Of a stretch of DNA of 64,000 bases, positions 1-11,587 are shown piece after piece. The notes beneath the pieces are model-generated. The model was not told the origin of the DNA. It was given only the letters and a program-made list of their open reading frames with translations, and ran no database searches. Position 1 is the stretch's first letter. Each line of letters begins with the position of its first letter. The DNA lies in the NCBI RefSeq assembly GCF_030463535.1, contig NC_132900.1, positions 25,935,456 to 25,999,455 on the forward strand, read 5' to 3'. The DNA comes from Salminus brasiliensis (Eukaryota; Chordata; Actinopteri; Characiformes; Bryconidae). A program made the position numbers and the translations under genes.

Positions 1-204
1 TTTAGCTGTCCACTGACAGAATAATGCTGCTGACGGAATACAGTAGTGACTGCAGTCGTCGGCAGGCTGGGAACAAGCGTGACTTCAAAAGTCTATAAAG
101 CAGTGAGCCAGATTAGGCCCAGTTCAAAAGTAAGAAGGGATGTTCAATGGCCAGTCTCCAATGGCAATACAGTTTTGTCCAAGGTTATTTACATATACAC
201 CATA

Positions 205-310
205 ACAATAAAACTTTGAGGAATGGACTCCACAAGCCCTCTGAGGGTGTCCTGTGGTATCTGACACCAGGTCCTGTAGGTTTTTATATCCCTGTCCAAT
301 GAAAACCATG
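205..310 (-). mobile_element. Tc1-like transposon 3' fragment
   Basis: Read on the minus strand, this stretch carries the phrase of a fish Tc1-like element in which the last transposase residues run through '..QDLVSDTTGHPQRACGVHS..'. Related copies in this window (1945-2310, 10205-10690, 29705-30130) share the 'cagatacc..aggacacctt..' wording. Only the 3' end is left and no open transposase survives. I infer an old, inactive fragment. Confidence 0.6.
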
Positions 311-597
311 TACCTCCATTTTTTCTCCTTTGAAGTGTTCTCTAGGATTTGAACCCTAAGCTGCTCTGTACATTGTGTGAATAGTTCTGGGTGAATGGAC
401 CAATAGAAATGCTCTAAATTACTTGGAATAAACTCGTATTTTACATTGACTTTTTTTTTTAAGTTAATGACATTTTTGCCTTCTCTTGTAAAGTCACCAT
501 TTTGGACATTCTACTGCTAGATGTACTGTGTATGATTACGTTTATGACAAATAAACGTTAATATGATTTAAAGCTGTGAGGTTGAGCCTGCATATTG

Positions 598-768
598 AGA
601 ACACCCTACAAGGCCTGTGTGATGTTTGGGAGATCGTCCAGCCATCACAATTTGGTTCTTGTCAGAGTAGCTAAGATCCTTACGTTTGCCCATTTCTTCC
701 ACTTGCTGCCTAATATGTCCCACCTTTTGTCAGGTGGCATTGCAATTAGATAATCAATGTTATTAACA
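598..768. mobile_element. Tc1-like terminal-region fragment
   Basis: The segment contains the non-coding flank of a common fish Tc1-like family ('cgtccagccatcacaatttgg', 'cttgctgcctaatatgtcc'). The 'gcctaatatgtcc' phrase recurs at about 57480 inside the paxip1 last intron. There is no coding capacity. Confidence 0.5.
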
Positions 769-769
769 A

Positions 770-862
770 GGGGGTTTTAGGTTTTCATGTCTTCTTATGT
801 TCTTGATTTTGTGTCTTTTTACTAATTACTGATTGAGTAAAGCTGCTTTGGGACAACACCAG
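770..862 (+). mobile_element. L2-like LINE 3' tail fragment
   Basis: The phrase 'ttactaattactgattg..taaagctgctttg' is shared with the better-preserved copy at 19430-19690. It is the kind of 3' untranslated tail that fish L2-type LINEs and their SINE partners carry. The copy is truncated at both sides. Confidence 0.5.
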
Positions 863-939
863 TTGCTGCTGCACCTACAAATGCTTTGGTATTTCAGTCT
901 ATGTCTTTCGTTTTCATTGGAACAACACATAGAAAGCAG

Positions 940-1300
940 ATCCCATATCATTTATCAATGTAGGGCCCAATGTAATGTCAGAAAGCTGGCTCTCCTTCAG
1001 AGGTCATTGGTCCTCCAGCAGGACAGTAACCCAAAGTGTAGTTCAATAAACAGCAAGAAATGGTTAAAACACGGGACTGGAGAGTTCTGAACTGACCAGC
1101 AATGACTCCAAGTCCAAATCTTCTAGAATACCTGTGGAAAGATCTCCAAACAGCTGTTGGGAGAAGGCACCCTTCAAATCTTAGAGACCGGGAGCAGAAA
1201 CTCAGTTATGGTTACAGGGAGTGACTGATTTCAGTTATAGTTTGCACGAGGGTGGATGAAACTAATTATTGAGGGGTGAGAGTGCCAATAATTTCTGTGT
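940..1300 (+). pseudogene. Decayed Tc1/mariner transposase 3' half
   Basis: Across frames, the DNA still spells relics of a Tc1-type DD34E transposase. These are 'LQQDSNPK' (second catalytic aspartate box, normally LQQDNDPKH) near 1010-1040, then an 'EYLWKDLQ' relic (normally PIEHLWRDLK, third catalytic box) near 1120-1150, followed by 'AVGRRHPSNLRD'. The copy ends in the usual 'gtgccaataatttctgtg' 3' flank near 1290. Frameshifts and a missing N-terminal half make it inactive. The family assignment rests on the ordered motifs. Confidence 0.75.
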
Positions 1301-1944
1301 AAAATGTCAAATAAATAAAAATGTATAATAAAAAAAGATAGATGTGTACGTTACGTAGTTATAAGAAGTAGGACCCGACGTGTGGCTCCACATACTGGAC
1401 CCTTAAAGATCATTTTAATTCTGTGCCATATTTGCAAAACAGTGCTGTCTAGTTTCTATTGCACAGTAATTACCACATGTACTCCTTATTATCACTCCTT
1501 CTCATCCAGAGCCACTTATCAAACTGCTGCTTGCTTCCAGGTCATTTGCAGCATCTGAAGCCCACGCCTGCACCCACTGTGAATCGGTGTAGGTCACAGT
1601 TTGATGTTCGAGACCTGTCTGGAAGTTCAGAGTCCTGCCACGCGGTGTAAACAAATAAACAAAAGGTAGAAGAAGAGGGGCCTCATCAACACCTCGAGCG
1701 GGGCCATAATTAACCGGCTCCTGAGGAGGACAGCACAACAGGCTCGTGATCTCTGCAGGTAAGCTTCCAAAAGGCTTCCAAAAGTACAGCTCTGCACTCA
1801 GGCACGGCTGCCCGGATCAGTGCTAAAGTAGGGACACTTCCGACGCTGTTTCCTTTTGAGAATCGATTCCCACATGGAAACTTGGGACATGACAGTCCTG
1901 TCGATATCCCACACGAATGGCAGTAAAAAGTAAAGCAGTGAAGC

Positions 1945-2310
1945 CACACATTGTGATGGCTAGACGACTGGGTCAGGACATCTCCAAAACATCAGGCAGG
2001 TCTTGCAGGGTTTTCCTAGTTGAGCAGTGGTCAGTACCTACCCATCAAAAGTTCTCCAAGGACGAATATCCAAACCAGTGAACTGGCAACAGGATCACGG
2101 GCACCCAAGACTCATTGACGTGATCCATGAAGACCCCACCTCACAACTCACAACAGGATCTGCTGCTAATGTTGGTGCCAGATACCGCAGGACGCCTTCA
2201 GAGGTCTTGTAGAGTCCATGCCTTAGTGGGCTGGTTTTGGTGGCACCAGGTTCTCAAGGGGAATCGGTGCTCCTTTCTGCTGCTGCTGCTGCTTTCGTTT
2301 GTTTGCTGAT
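1945..2310 (+). mobile_element. Deletion derivative of a Tc1-like transposon
   Basis: The segment has 'tggctagacgactgggtcag', then 'aacatctccaaaacatcagg'-type wording, and then jumps directly to the transposase 3' end ('atccatgaagaccccacctc', 'ggatctgctgctaatgttgg', 'agagtccatgcc'). The middle of the transposase is deleted. The same junction-type structure is seen at 8795-9235, 10205-10690 and 29705-30130, so a short non-autonomous version seems to have spread. Confidence 0.65.
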
Positions 2311-3185
2311 GGCTGATTTATCCACAGGCATGCTGCACAGCAGAGCGCGAGCAGCTGGGCTTCATCCTGCACGACTATGGAGAGAGGTCAAAGGGTCAAA
2401 CTGGTCAAATCCGCCAAAGGTGTTAGAAAAAATGTACATGTTCCAGTGAAATGTGCGAGGGATTGCAGAATAACGGACAGTGCGAACATAGCCGATTCTC
2501 AATCTGCGTTCCTGTCTGTACTTTCCTGTGCAAGTTCCTGTGGACTTGTGGCACGTCACCAGTTGCAGCCCAAGTACTGCTCCTTTTAAAAGTTCCCATC
2601 TAGACCAGTACAGCCGTCCGAATGCCCAGATGTGTTCTTGTTCCTCCCGTGTTATCTAGGATGGGTCAGGCCCTGACTTGTGTGGACTTGGCCCAGCCAA
2701 ATACCCCAGAATGCATTACGCACCACGCTGCTTTTCCAATTGCAAGAATATCGTACAGCATCCGTACAGCAAGTCGAACTTGTCAAGTCAGTACTACCAA
2801 GTACACCAGCCCGAACTTGGGGTACTTTGTATTGAGAATCGCTCGTTAAGCTGACTTTAACTTTATGCAAATGACACGCCGCGCTGGCCAATCAGGCAGA
2901 AGCAACAGTTCCGTATGTGCGACATTTACGTGAACCCAGAAAGCACTGGAACGCTTCCAGCGCAAATAAGCGCACGGTGTAGCAAATTTAATTAATAGAA
3001 TAAATAATATTATTTTAAATTTATATTATCAAAAATTAAATACAGTTAAATAAAATAAATAAAAACAAATTGATAAACAGGTAAATTAACTAAATAAACA
3101 AGAAAAAAACTATCATAATTCACAGAAATATTAGATTAAATTTTTTTGTTAGAACCAATGTTTATGTTTATGTTTATTTATACCC
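2310..3185. other. Intergenic stretch, no gene seen
   Basis: No homologous coding frame was found on either strand. 2680-2960 has mixed composition with no recognised element. 2985-3175 is very AT-rich and low in complexity. Confidence 0.5.
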
Positions 3186-3540
3186 TCCCGTAAGTCGCGA
3201 GGTGCTGGCTAACGGAGCGGGAGGAGGATCTCGCGCCGCGTGCAGTGGACACGTGATTTAGAATCGGAACATGACCGTTCTGCATCGGATCCAATCAGCG
3301 CGTCCCGACCCGTGAGCCATCTTCGGGTGGGAGACTTGGCGCAGATCCCGGAATTCTCTGCGCCAAAGGTTAACCTGTCAGTCCCCGCAACAGGCGGCCC
3401 TGGATGCGGGGGTGGGTGAGAGCGCGGCCTCTCCAGAGCGCGCCCGGGGAGGCGTCTCATTTCACACAGACAGCACGTCCGCTTCGGCTCAGGGGTGTGG
3501 CACTTACACACACATCCCCACTTACACACTTGTCACCTCC
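3186..3540. promoter_or_regulatory. CpG-rich island without an identified gene
   Basis: The base composition switches abruptly from AT-rich (2985-3175) to GC- and CpG-rich, with dense CG dinucleotides between about 3195 and 3450. It contains an E2F-like GCGCCAAA at 3360-3367 and a CACGTG E-box near 3250. An open frame of 106 codons on the minus strand here has no recognisable domain and is probably a by-product of GC richness. In other vertebrates INSIG1 follows HTR5A on this side, but no INSIG1-like coding sequence was found in the window. It could be a distal promoter or a CpG island of an unannotated transcript. Confidence 0.4.
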
Positions 3541-3982
3541 ACGCTGTCATATTTTTCCTTGATTTCCCAAGCATAATATAATCCATTGTAAGGCCCGTGC
3601 GCTGTTTAATAAAAGTGTCGTTTAGCGGCGTTGGAGTGACGTCTGGAATGAGTCGGGCTGTTATAGTGTGTAATGCTGCCAGTTAATCTCCGCGGATTAA
3701 AGGGATACAGTAGCGTCTCCTCTTAAAGGCCTAATCCTCGCGGGGTGTCATTAACACTGTCTTCATACCGCTTCCAGTTCAGGTCAGAAATAATACGCGG
3801 CCTCTGCTTGTGTGTGCTGTTTCATCTGTCTGTGTGATCTCAGTATAATGTGTAGCGTGTTTAAGGATAAGAGATTATTACTGTATTTATTTATGGAATA
3901 AAATTAAATCGGATTGTTGCCTGTTTTAGTGTTTTTCCTCTCTTGCAAACTTTCTCCATCTTTCTCTACACTAGTTTGATGG
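3541..3982. other. Non-coding spacer after CpG island
   Basis: CpG density falls towards 3800. Nothing recognisable as coding or as a repeat was found in this stretch. Confidence 0.4.
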
Positions 3983-4315
3983 CAGTGGTGGCTCAGCGGG
4001 GGGCAGTGGTGGCTCAGTGGTTAGAGCGCCAGGATATTGATAACAGGGTTGTGGGTTCGATTCCTGGGCTCGGTGAGCTGCCACTGTTGGGCCCTTGAGC
4101 AAGGCCCTTTACCCTCTCTGCTCCCCGGGCGCTGGAGTTGGCTGCCCACCGCTCTGGCTCTGGGTGTGTGTGTGTGTACTCACTGCCCCTAACACACGTG
4201 TGTGTGTGTGAGTGAGTGTGTGTTCACTACCAGATGGGTTAAATGCGGAGGACACATTTCACTGTACACTGTACAGTGACAAATACGTGCACCTTTACCC
4301 TTTACCTTTTACCTT
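3983..4315 (+). mobile_element. tRNA-derived SINE
   Basis: The 5' part has an A-box-like region 'GTGGCTCAGTGGTTAGAGCG' and a B-box-like 'GGTTCGATTCC' about 40 bases later, as expected for an RNA polymerase III promoter inherited from a tRNA. The tRNA-unrelated body follows ('ctgttgggcccttgagcaag'), then a GT-rich stretch and a 'cctttaccttttacc' tail. A second, more diverged copy lies at 31596-31800. It is not a functional tRNA gene because the cloverleaf is not maintained. Confidence 0.8.
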
Positions 4316-4458
4316 TTGGGGGGACACGGGATCAGGGCGATACATACAGAACACCTAACAGTTGGTCAAATGTCCCGCAGCAAGCTACACCTTGACCAGC
4401 TACTATCCTCTGCCCAGCCAACGTATGTACATGTGGGGCTCACATGGGTGGAACACGG

Positions 4459-4735
4459 GCTAGGTGGGTTCCAGGTGCCGTCCCCTGTTACTGGGACCCG
4501 GTTGTTATAGCCCAATCTTATCTCACATGGGTCCCATCTAGGCCCTATGCTAGTGCATGCAGTCCCTGAGCTGGTGGAGCTCAGTGTGGGTATGATGAGT
4601 GCACTGGGGCGATCAGAGTGATGTGTGTTCAGGCTGGTGTGCTAGGTGGGTTCCAGGTGCCGTCCCCTGTTACTGGGACCCGGGTGTTATAGCTCTACCT
4701 CATCTCACATGGATCCCATCTAGGCCCTATATACA
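4459..4735. repeat. Two-copy tandem duplication, about 182 bp
   Basis: The phrase 'gctaggtgggttccaggtgc' followed by 'cgtcccctgttactgggacc' begins near 4459 and again near 4641. The intervening 'gcatgcagtccctgagctgg' block (from about 4555) also recurs at 5875-5960 with few changes. This is a local segmental duplication plus one dispersed copy. Confidence 0.75.
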
Positions 4736-5424
4736 GTGTGGAACACAGATAGGGCCCATGCTTAACCCCTTCTGGTCCCAACGTGGAATCTGAGGATAAA
4801 CTTTCCACCAGTTTCCAGTTGGTAGACATCAGCTGGCAGAAATCTGGTTGTATATCTGATCACTCCAGGTTATATTGAAGTAGATCCACTGCAGAACCAG
4901 TAATCAGTAATCCGCACCCTCCGAACCCTGCCCAACAGTTGGCACAGTGATCTTCTGGTTGACTGCCTTTACCTTTTCCTTGGCATTCGTGTCCAGTCCA
5001 TGATGAGTGTATTTGAACCCTCAATAAGTAAATTCATAGGCCGATTTGACACAATTGTTTATCACACAATCTACAGAACAGCTGAGCATCAACTGTGCGT
5101 CATTACTGCAGTTCTTCACTGTGTATTGGTTCAAAAGCTGTGTGAACTCTTTGTTTTGGCTGCCTTTGCTTTGTTCTCACACTCTTACATGTGCACGTTG
5201 CCAGTCGTTTTTTTTTTTTTTTCACAGTTGCCGCCCTGTGGTGCGCAGGCCTGGCCGTGAAGATGATGGCAGCATATCAACAGAGCGAATGGGCGCTGGG
5301 TGAGCTGCTCGCCGCTGATAGAAAGTCAGCACGGACGGATTTCACACTGGAGAGAAAGGCTGTCGACCTCCTGCAGCTCTGACCTCGTGTTTATAAAGCA
5401 GTAGTTTGGCCAGAAATGGACCCA

Positions 5425-5800
5425 ATTATCAATTCGACTCAATTCAATTCAGCTCAACTCAAGTTTATTGCCGTTATACTAATACAGGGCTGTACAGTAT
5501 AACCACACACTGTCAGGCTATGTCTCTGGAGACATGCAGAATCGTTAAAGACAAAGGAACAGTAGTGCAAGAACAATGGACAAAACATGAGACGGGGGGC
5601 TTAAACAATACAGTACAGTACAATAGTATAACAGTAAGTACAACGCACTGAATACAAGGCAGAGGTGTGATGAAGGTGCAATTATTCATTATTAATGTGT
5701 GTATTAATGGCAGAGAGCATGTGTGTGAGGATGCTAAGCTAGAGCAGATTAGTTAGGTGTTTGTAAACTGTAGCACAGTCATGAAATGGGTAAGGCAGCT
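5425..5800 (-). mobile_element. Probable non-LTR retrotransposon 3' region
   Basis: The segment opens with a tail-like 'ttcgactcaattcaattcag' run and continues with 'aagtttattgccgttatact'. On the minus strand this resembles a LINE/SINE 3' end finishing in a (TGAATTGAG)-like tail. There is no coding sequence, and the subfamily was not recognised. Confidence 0.4.
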
Positions 5801-6289
5801 TAGTGATCAGGTGGAGGAGACAGTACATTGCTTAAGTACAGGAGAGGGAGTTTCAGTTAAAGTGCTAGGTGCTAGGTGCATGCAGTCCCTGAGCTGGTGG
5901 AGCTCAGTGTGGGTATGCTGAGTGCACTGGTGCGATCAGAGTGATGTGTGTTCAGGTTGGTGTGGTTGGTGTGACCTGAATCTGGTGGTTCTGGCTCTGA
6001 TGTGCCTGTGCCTCTTCCTGTAGCCCACCTCACCCTGCATTAGTCCTGCATCATCCTGCACTGCATCACTGCACTGGTGTATGATGACAGCGTAGCTGTA
6101 GGAGGTGTAATCTGACGCTACATGGCTCCCTGTTATCAGTGCTAATTAGCGTGATCTGTGCTTCCATTACCTGTGAGCCACATTACCTTTATGGCCAGAA
6201 CTGAAGAAGCATCGACTTCACATTTGGTGTGAGGAAGGGACGTGAGACAGCGAGGACTGTCAATTGCTGACACAAATGTGCAAATGTAC

Positions 6290-6462
6290 ACACACAGATT
6301 CTCTAGTCCCTGTAGAGTGGGTATAAAGCTAGAGGGGTATAAAGCCCCCCCTCAGTATTGAGCTGTGGAGCAGTGGAACAGTGTTCTCTGGAATGATGGC
6401 TGGTGCATGAGCAGGTGTCCGATTACTTTTGTCCATATAGTGAGGACTGTCCTGCAGAAAAA
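6290..6462. mobile_element. Terminal fragment of 'ATATAGTG' DNA transposon family
   Basis: The segment contains 'agaggggtataaagcccccc', 'gagctgtggagcagtggaac' and ends in 'acttttgtccatatagtg'. The same order is found at 7545-7670, 11590-12120 and 17410-17725. Copies terminate in a TGTCCATATAGTG-type inverted repeat, which suggests a non-autonomous DNA transposon (Tc1/mariner-like by resemblance only). Confidence 0.6.
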
Positions 6463-6479
6463 GGACTGCCCCATAACCC

Positions 6480-7085
6480 CCCAACACACACACACACACA
6501 CACATCCACCACCTTTGTTTGGGTTTTTTTTTTCTCTCTCTCATTTGTGGTCAACTGGTGGGAGAAGCACCTCAAGGTTGGTAGGGTGGGGTGTCTCATA
6601 GGGAGGGGTTGACTGAAGGTTACTGATTGAGCTCAGAGCAGCAGGATGGACACACTGGAAGAGAATTGGATTCAGGCCAAGTTTTCACACAGGAAGGAGA
6701 GAAAGAGAGAGAGAGAGGGGATGAGACAGGAGAGAGAAAGTAAGAGAGACGGGGGAGGAACGGGGAGAGAGAGACGGTGAGACAGTGTTAGAGATTAATT
6801 GATTGATTGGATGATTGATTGATTGTATACACTGTGTGTGATAGATGGAAAGAAATTGTGTGCGTGTGTGAAAAAGAGAGAGAGAGAGACAGAGAGAGAG
6901 AGAGAGCATGAAAAAAAGAGCGAGCAGGCAGATGCCCTATAGCCTCCATAAGCTTTAAAGCAATTAGACACACTTACACACACACTCAGACAAGTCTAAG
7001 TGAAAGACTTGAAAGCTGTCATGGCCTGGTCCACGCACACACACACACAAACACACACACACACGCGCGCGTCCCCCAGGTCAGT
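6480..7085. repeat. Cluster of CA and GA simple repeats
   Basis: It contains (CA)n at 6485-6505, GA-rich purine tracts at about 6690-6780 and 6870-6910, and a second (CA)n at about 7033-7065. Short reading frames here are products of the repeats. Confidence 0.75.
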
Positions 7086-7544
7086 GGATAATCCTCATAT
7101 TGATCTGCGTTTGTCCACTCCAGCACTGCAGCTATTCTCTGCACATCATCAGAGTGCCAGGACCACTTCCGTCCTGCTCAGACCCTAAAAGTGATCAATG
7201 TCCTTACCAGTCAATAGCTCTGATCGTTTGAATGACTACACTGATTTCAGGCTGTCCATCGATCTGTCCATCGACTCAGCCCATGTATAGAAACCAAGCC
7301 ACAAAAACACCCTGTTTTGAATCCATGTTTTTGTGATGTCACACAGACCTAGCCAATAACATACAGCACATCCACCCAGTCAGCCTACAGCAAGTTAGCC
7401 CCGCCCACTCACACTGAAGTTATAAGCAGTGTTTCAGCCTGGACTGCATTTTGAATGAGGCCCAAAACAGGGCAGCCAGTCAGATCAGAGCTCATTTAAA
7501 TATTACATATATTAAAACTTGAGAAAAAAACATTGCATAATACC

Positions 7545-7935
7545 AGGCGTGGACTAGAGGGGTATAACGCACACCCCAGTACTGAGCTGTGGAGCAGTGG
7601 AACAGTGTTCTCTGGAATGTTGGCTGGTGCATGAGCAGGTGTCCCAATACTTTTGTCCATATAGTGTAAATGAAGAGAGTTTGAAAAGAGTACCTCAAGC
7701 ACACATGCTAATCTTGTACCCGATGATGATGCTAATTGCTGGCTATCCACTTTCATTCGTTAGCAGTAACATTCACACCATTACTGATGCAAACCATTCC
7801 ATTACAGAGCAATGAACCATACATACTGGGAACACTGGTGTTTGGTGTTTGCATTGGTGAGTGGACTGGAGTGCAGCTGGTGCAGGCCGGATCAGCAGCA
7901 TTACAGCACCCGAAACATCAACGCTAAAAGACCTT
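7545..7935. mobile_element. DNA-transposon fragment and shared tail block
   Basis: 7545-7670 is the same non-autonomous transposon family as 6290-6462, ending in the 'ttttgtccatatagtg' terminus. 7838-7930 ('tttggtgtttgcattggtga' through 'cacccgaaacatcaacgcta') is repeated almost verbatim at 9245-9345, next to another copy of the transposon end. The two blocks therefore travel together. Confidence 0.6.
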
Positions 7936-8794
7936 GACAAAGTCTGAAATGCGTCCAATCGGAAGCATAATTAGATCATTTAATTGACAGCTAGATTTAG
8001 TGTGGGATGCGACCTTCTGACCTGAGAGAATTAGGCTTTGACATCCATTCCCTTGACTGTCTGACACGGCGTGACGGACCGATTACTAGCGATTTTACCC
8101 GCGCGGTCACGTTTGCCTTCCACCCTTCAGGTGCACCCGTCGCATCTGTGTATGAGCCGGGCTTTCTGGGAAACGGTGGGCGCCGCTAGAATCGCTGTGA
8201 AGGAGTTTATTATTTAGTCATCAGTGATATTTGGTCGTATCAGATGCCCTTGAGTCACTGTCATCGAACAAAGACTTGATGTCATATTCCGCCTCACAAA
8301 AACCTGATTTAGACATTAAAAGGCTTTGATCAGCGTAAATGAACGATGATGAAAGGTCAGCAGGTAACGGAGGACAGATCAAATCAGCCAGATTAAAACG
8401 CTATCACATGATGAATTAATTAGCATCCAATTACAGCAGGGCGCCGCTACACCTCAGAAGTCCAGCCGGAATTCTGTCATCATGATTGGGGCACTATATG
8501 ATTAATGTGTTTCCGCCAAGGGGCAAGGGCCAGCACTGTTCACATCATCCGCCGCGGGTTCTTCAGGCCTTCACTGATGCAGGAGATCTATAGGGATTTC
8601 AAATTCAATTCCGGGACGTATCAGGGCTTGTCATACAATATGGATCTTAATATTGAAAGAAATGTAAATAGGTTGCCATAATTTGCCACAGAATCTAAAA
8701 CAGGTCATACAGAGCGGCCCATGCGAACATACAGCAGACTCTCTATAATATTGTGCCGCTGTCATGCAAAGATCTCTTATCTTCAACATGGCAA
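7936..8794. other. Non-repetitive non-coding stretch
   Basis: No coding frame with recognisable homology was found, and no transposon wording. 7960-8520 has a balanced, non-simple composition with several ATTA/TAAT cores ('gatgaattaattagcatcca' near 8410) and looks more like retained regulatory DNA than decayed repeat. This is inference only. Confidence 0.35.
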
Positions 8795-9235
8795 CTTTAC
8801 AGGAGAAGGAAAAACCTTCATAACTTCAAATGGACGTCAGTGTAAAAAGATTTTATTCCACATCCTCTTGGAGCAGTTCTATTGGTCGTTAAGAAATGTT
8901 GACACAATATAAGGAACAGCAGCAGGATTTAAATGATGGCAAAAACTGACAGGTGCATTGAACAACACTGATTAGCTACAGTGGCATCCATCAAAGGGTG
9001 AATATATTGAGCCAAGGGCAAAATTCTGATGGCTAGACGACTGGGTCAGAACATCTCCAAAACCTCACGCAGGATCTTGTGGGGTGTTTCTGGTATGCTG
9101 TAGTCAGTACCTACCAAAAGTCCTCCAAGAAAGGAACCACTGGTTACCCAAGGCACCTAAAGCTCACTGACGTGATCCATGGAGGTCCCACCTTACAACT
9201 TACAGGACTAGTCCAAGTCTTGATGTCAGATACCA
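8795..9235 (+). mobile_element. Tc1-like deletion derivative, copy A
   Basis: It starts with 'ggaaaaaccttcataacttc', passes through 'tggctagacgactgggtcag', 'ccaagaaaggaaccactggt' and 'gctcactgacgtgatccatg', and ends with 'tgtcagatacc'. Most of the transposase is absent. A near-identical copy lies at 10205-10690 in the same orientation. Confidence 0.7.
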
Positions 9236-9425
9236 ATATATATATATGGTGTTTGGTGTTTGCATTGGCGAGTGGACTGGACTGCAGCTGGTGCAGGCTG
9301 GATCAGGAGCATTACAGCACCCGAAACATCAACGCTAAAAGACAAAAGTATTGGGACACCTGCTCATTTATTGTTTCTTCTGAAATCAAGGGTATTAAAA
9401 AGAGTTTATCCAATCCAATACTTTA
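9236..9425. mobile_element. DNA-transposon terminal fragment
   Basis: The segment contains the block shared with 7838-7930, followed by 'aagtattgggacacctgctc' and 'ttgtttcttctgaaatcaag', a terminal phrase also seen at 48663-48740 and, partly, at 10880-10930. Confidence 0.6.
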
Positions 9426-10204
9426 GTTACTCCAAGAGCTTCTGTCTGAGCTTCTGGGGGGGGGGGGGGTTAAATTCAGTAAATATATTTTTATAAATAA
9501 AACATTTTTAAATAAACTGTGCAGAAGTGTGCCTCAGTACAGGTATAGATGATACAGCAGGGGTACAATTAGCAAGGTGAGATATACTGTATATGTGGAT
9601 GTACAGGTTGATTAATTTTTTTATGACATCACAACAAAACTATGCTTTCAGAACAGGCTGTAATTTCTGCTTAGTTTCCATCTGTGGACAGCATGGACTG
9701 GGGGAATGAACCACATGTTTCAGATCTTTAGCACTGTTAATACACCAAACTTCATTTCAAAAGTGAGGGAAACTGGCCCATAAAGAAGGGAAGGGTGTGG
9801 ATTAATATTTTTAGTCTGCCCTCAACTGGACAAAGCAGAAACCACACACAGGCCTGTTTCTCATTCAGCTCAGCGTGTCTTGCTCTGGGCATCTGCACAG
9901 ACCTGTAAAATTAACCTTGTAAACATCTTTTTGAATCACACTCCTCATTAGGTAAACGTGACTGCAGTGCTCATTTAAAGACCTAAGAATGGTTCAGGAA
10001 CGAATGCTCTTGCTGGCTTACAGCCATGCCAGGCACTATTGAGTGTATTTCGCTGCTGTTTCTGCCAGTTTTAAGTTTTCGCCATGGTTTGGACCCTGTA
10101 GCTGCTCTGTACACGGTATCGATCTCCTGTAAAGTCACCATTTTAGAGATGTTTAGATTTTGACATGTTTTTCATTGGACAGTGATGATACACAGAACAA
10201 GTGA
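9426..10204. other. Non-coding spacer with poly-G tract
   Basis: A G-run of about 13 bases lies near 9457-9469. The rest is unremarkable, and no gene or recognised repeat was seen. Confidence 0.4.
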
Positions 10205-10730
10205 GAGTGGCAACTTTTCAGGAAAAGGAAAAACCTTCATAACTTCAAATGGACGTCAGTGTAAAAAGATTTTATTCCACATCCTTTTGGAGCAGTTCTA
10301 TTGGTCCATTCATCATGAAATGTTGATATAATATAAAAAAAAAACAGCTGCAGGATTTAAATTATGTCAAAAACTGACAGGTGCAGTGAACAACACTACA
10401 ACTACAGTGCCATCCATCAAGGGGTGGATATATTGAGCCACTTTGACAAGGGCAAAATTCTGGGTGACAACTGGGTCAGAACATCTCCAAAACATCATGT
10501 AGGGTCTTGTGGGGTGTTTCTGGTGTGCAGTAGTCAGTACCTACCAAAAGTCCTCCAAGAAAGGAACCACTGGTTACCCAAGGCACCTAAAGCTCACTGA
10601 CGTGATCCATGGGAGGCCTCACCTTACAACTTACAGGATCTGCTGCTAATGTTAGATGCCTTCAATGTTAGATGTCAAATACCACAGGGTCAGAGGTCTT
10701 GTGGAGTCCATGCCTTGAATTGTCAGATCT
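10205..10730 (+). mobile_element. Tc1-like deletion derivative, copy B
   Basis: This is a close copy of 8795-9235 in the same direction, beginning 'ggaaaaaccttcataacttc' and carrying the same internal deletion. It extends a little further ('aggatctgctgctaatgtta', 'gtcttgtggagtccatgcct'). Sharing the deletion implies amplification of an already shortened element. Confidence 0.7.
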
Positions 10731-10734
10731 TTTA

Positions 10735-10784
10735 TATCTATCTATATCTATATCTATCTATCTATATATCTATCTATCTATCTA

Positions 10785-10864
<80 letters not shown>

Positions 10865-10878
10865 AATATATATATATG
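10735..10878. repeat. (TATC)n/(TA)n microsatellite
   Basis: Tetranucleotide TATC repeats give way to a long pure TA run, a short GT island and more TA. The frames of alternating Ile and Tyr across it are artefacts. Confidence 0.95.
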
Positions 10879-11077
10879 CAAATGGATAAAATTATTGGGA
10901 CACCTGCTCATTCATTATTTCTTTCTGAGTTTATCCTGCTTCTGTTGGATTAACGTAAAGTAAAGTATTGGATGGAGCACCATCCATCATTCCAGAGAAT
11001 ACAGTTCCACTGCTCCGCAGGTCAATGCTGGGGGGCTTTACCTAATGAGGAGTGTGATTCAAAGAGAGAATGTATTA

Positions 11078-11123
<46 letters not shown>

Positions 11124-11140
11124 TAATAATAATACAAACA
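11078..11140. repeat. (AAT)n microsatellite
   Basis: An uninterrupted run of AAT units lies at about 11080-11120, followed by a few imperfect units. Confidence 0.9.
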
Positions 11141-11587
11141 TACAATTAAAAATGTGTATTTAGAACTGTCAGTCATGTCAAAAAAAACAACACATGTATA
11201 TACAGTCTATCCACCTGTTAATGCCGAGTTCCATTCAAACTGGGATGTCGGATCCTAAGTATGAAATTTCAGCTGGAACGCAAGTCGGGAGAACCTCGCC
11301 AACCCCCCCAAAAATGTTCACGATCCAAGATGTCTGCACCGTACATCAACAGTAGTAAAAGCAGTGGTGTTATACAGCTCTTCTATCCAGTTGTGTCTCA
11401 TTAAATCAGTCTTGAACACGCAGTACTGTCCAACTGTCCAGGTGTTTGGATGCACAAAATATCATATAATGCAGTTGGTAGCTAACAGGTAATGGGACCT
11501 TACAGACTACCAGTTAGCATGGTGCTAACCGCATGGCTAAATCAATACAAACCGATAACGGCCATTTGTTAGGCAATGCATTCAAAC

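Noticed and set aside
1-3540. insig1, expected near htr5a by synteny
   Set aside because: No membrane-protein coding exons resembling INSIG1 were found on either strand within the window.
3983-4100. tRNA gene
   Set aside because: Only A- and B-box-like regions remain. The rest does not fold as a tRNA and continues into a SINE body.
10649-10963. Ile-Tyr repeat frames
   Set aside because: Translation of a TA/TATC microsatellite.
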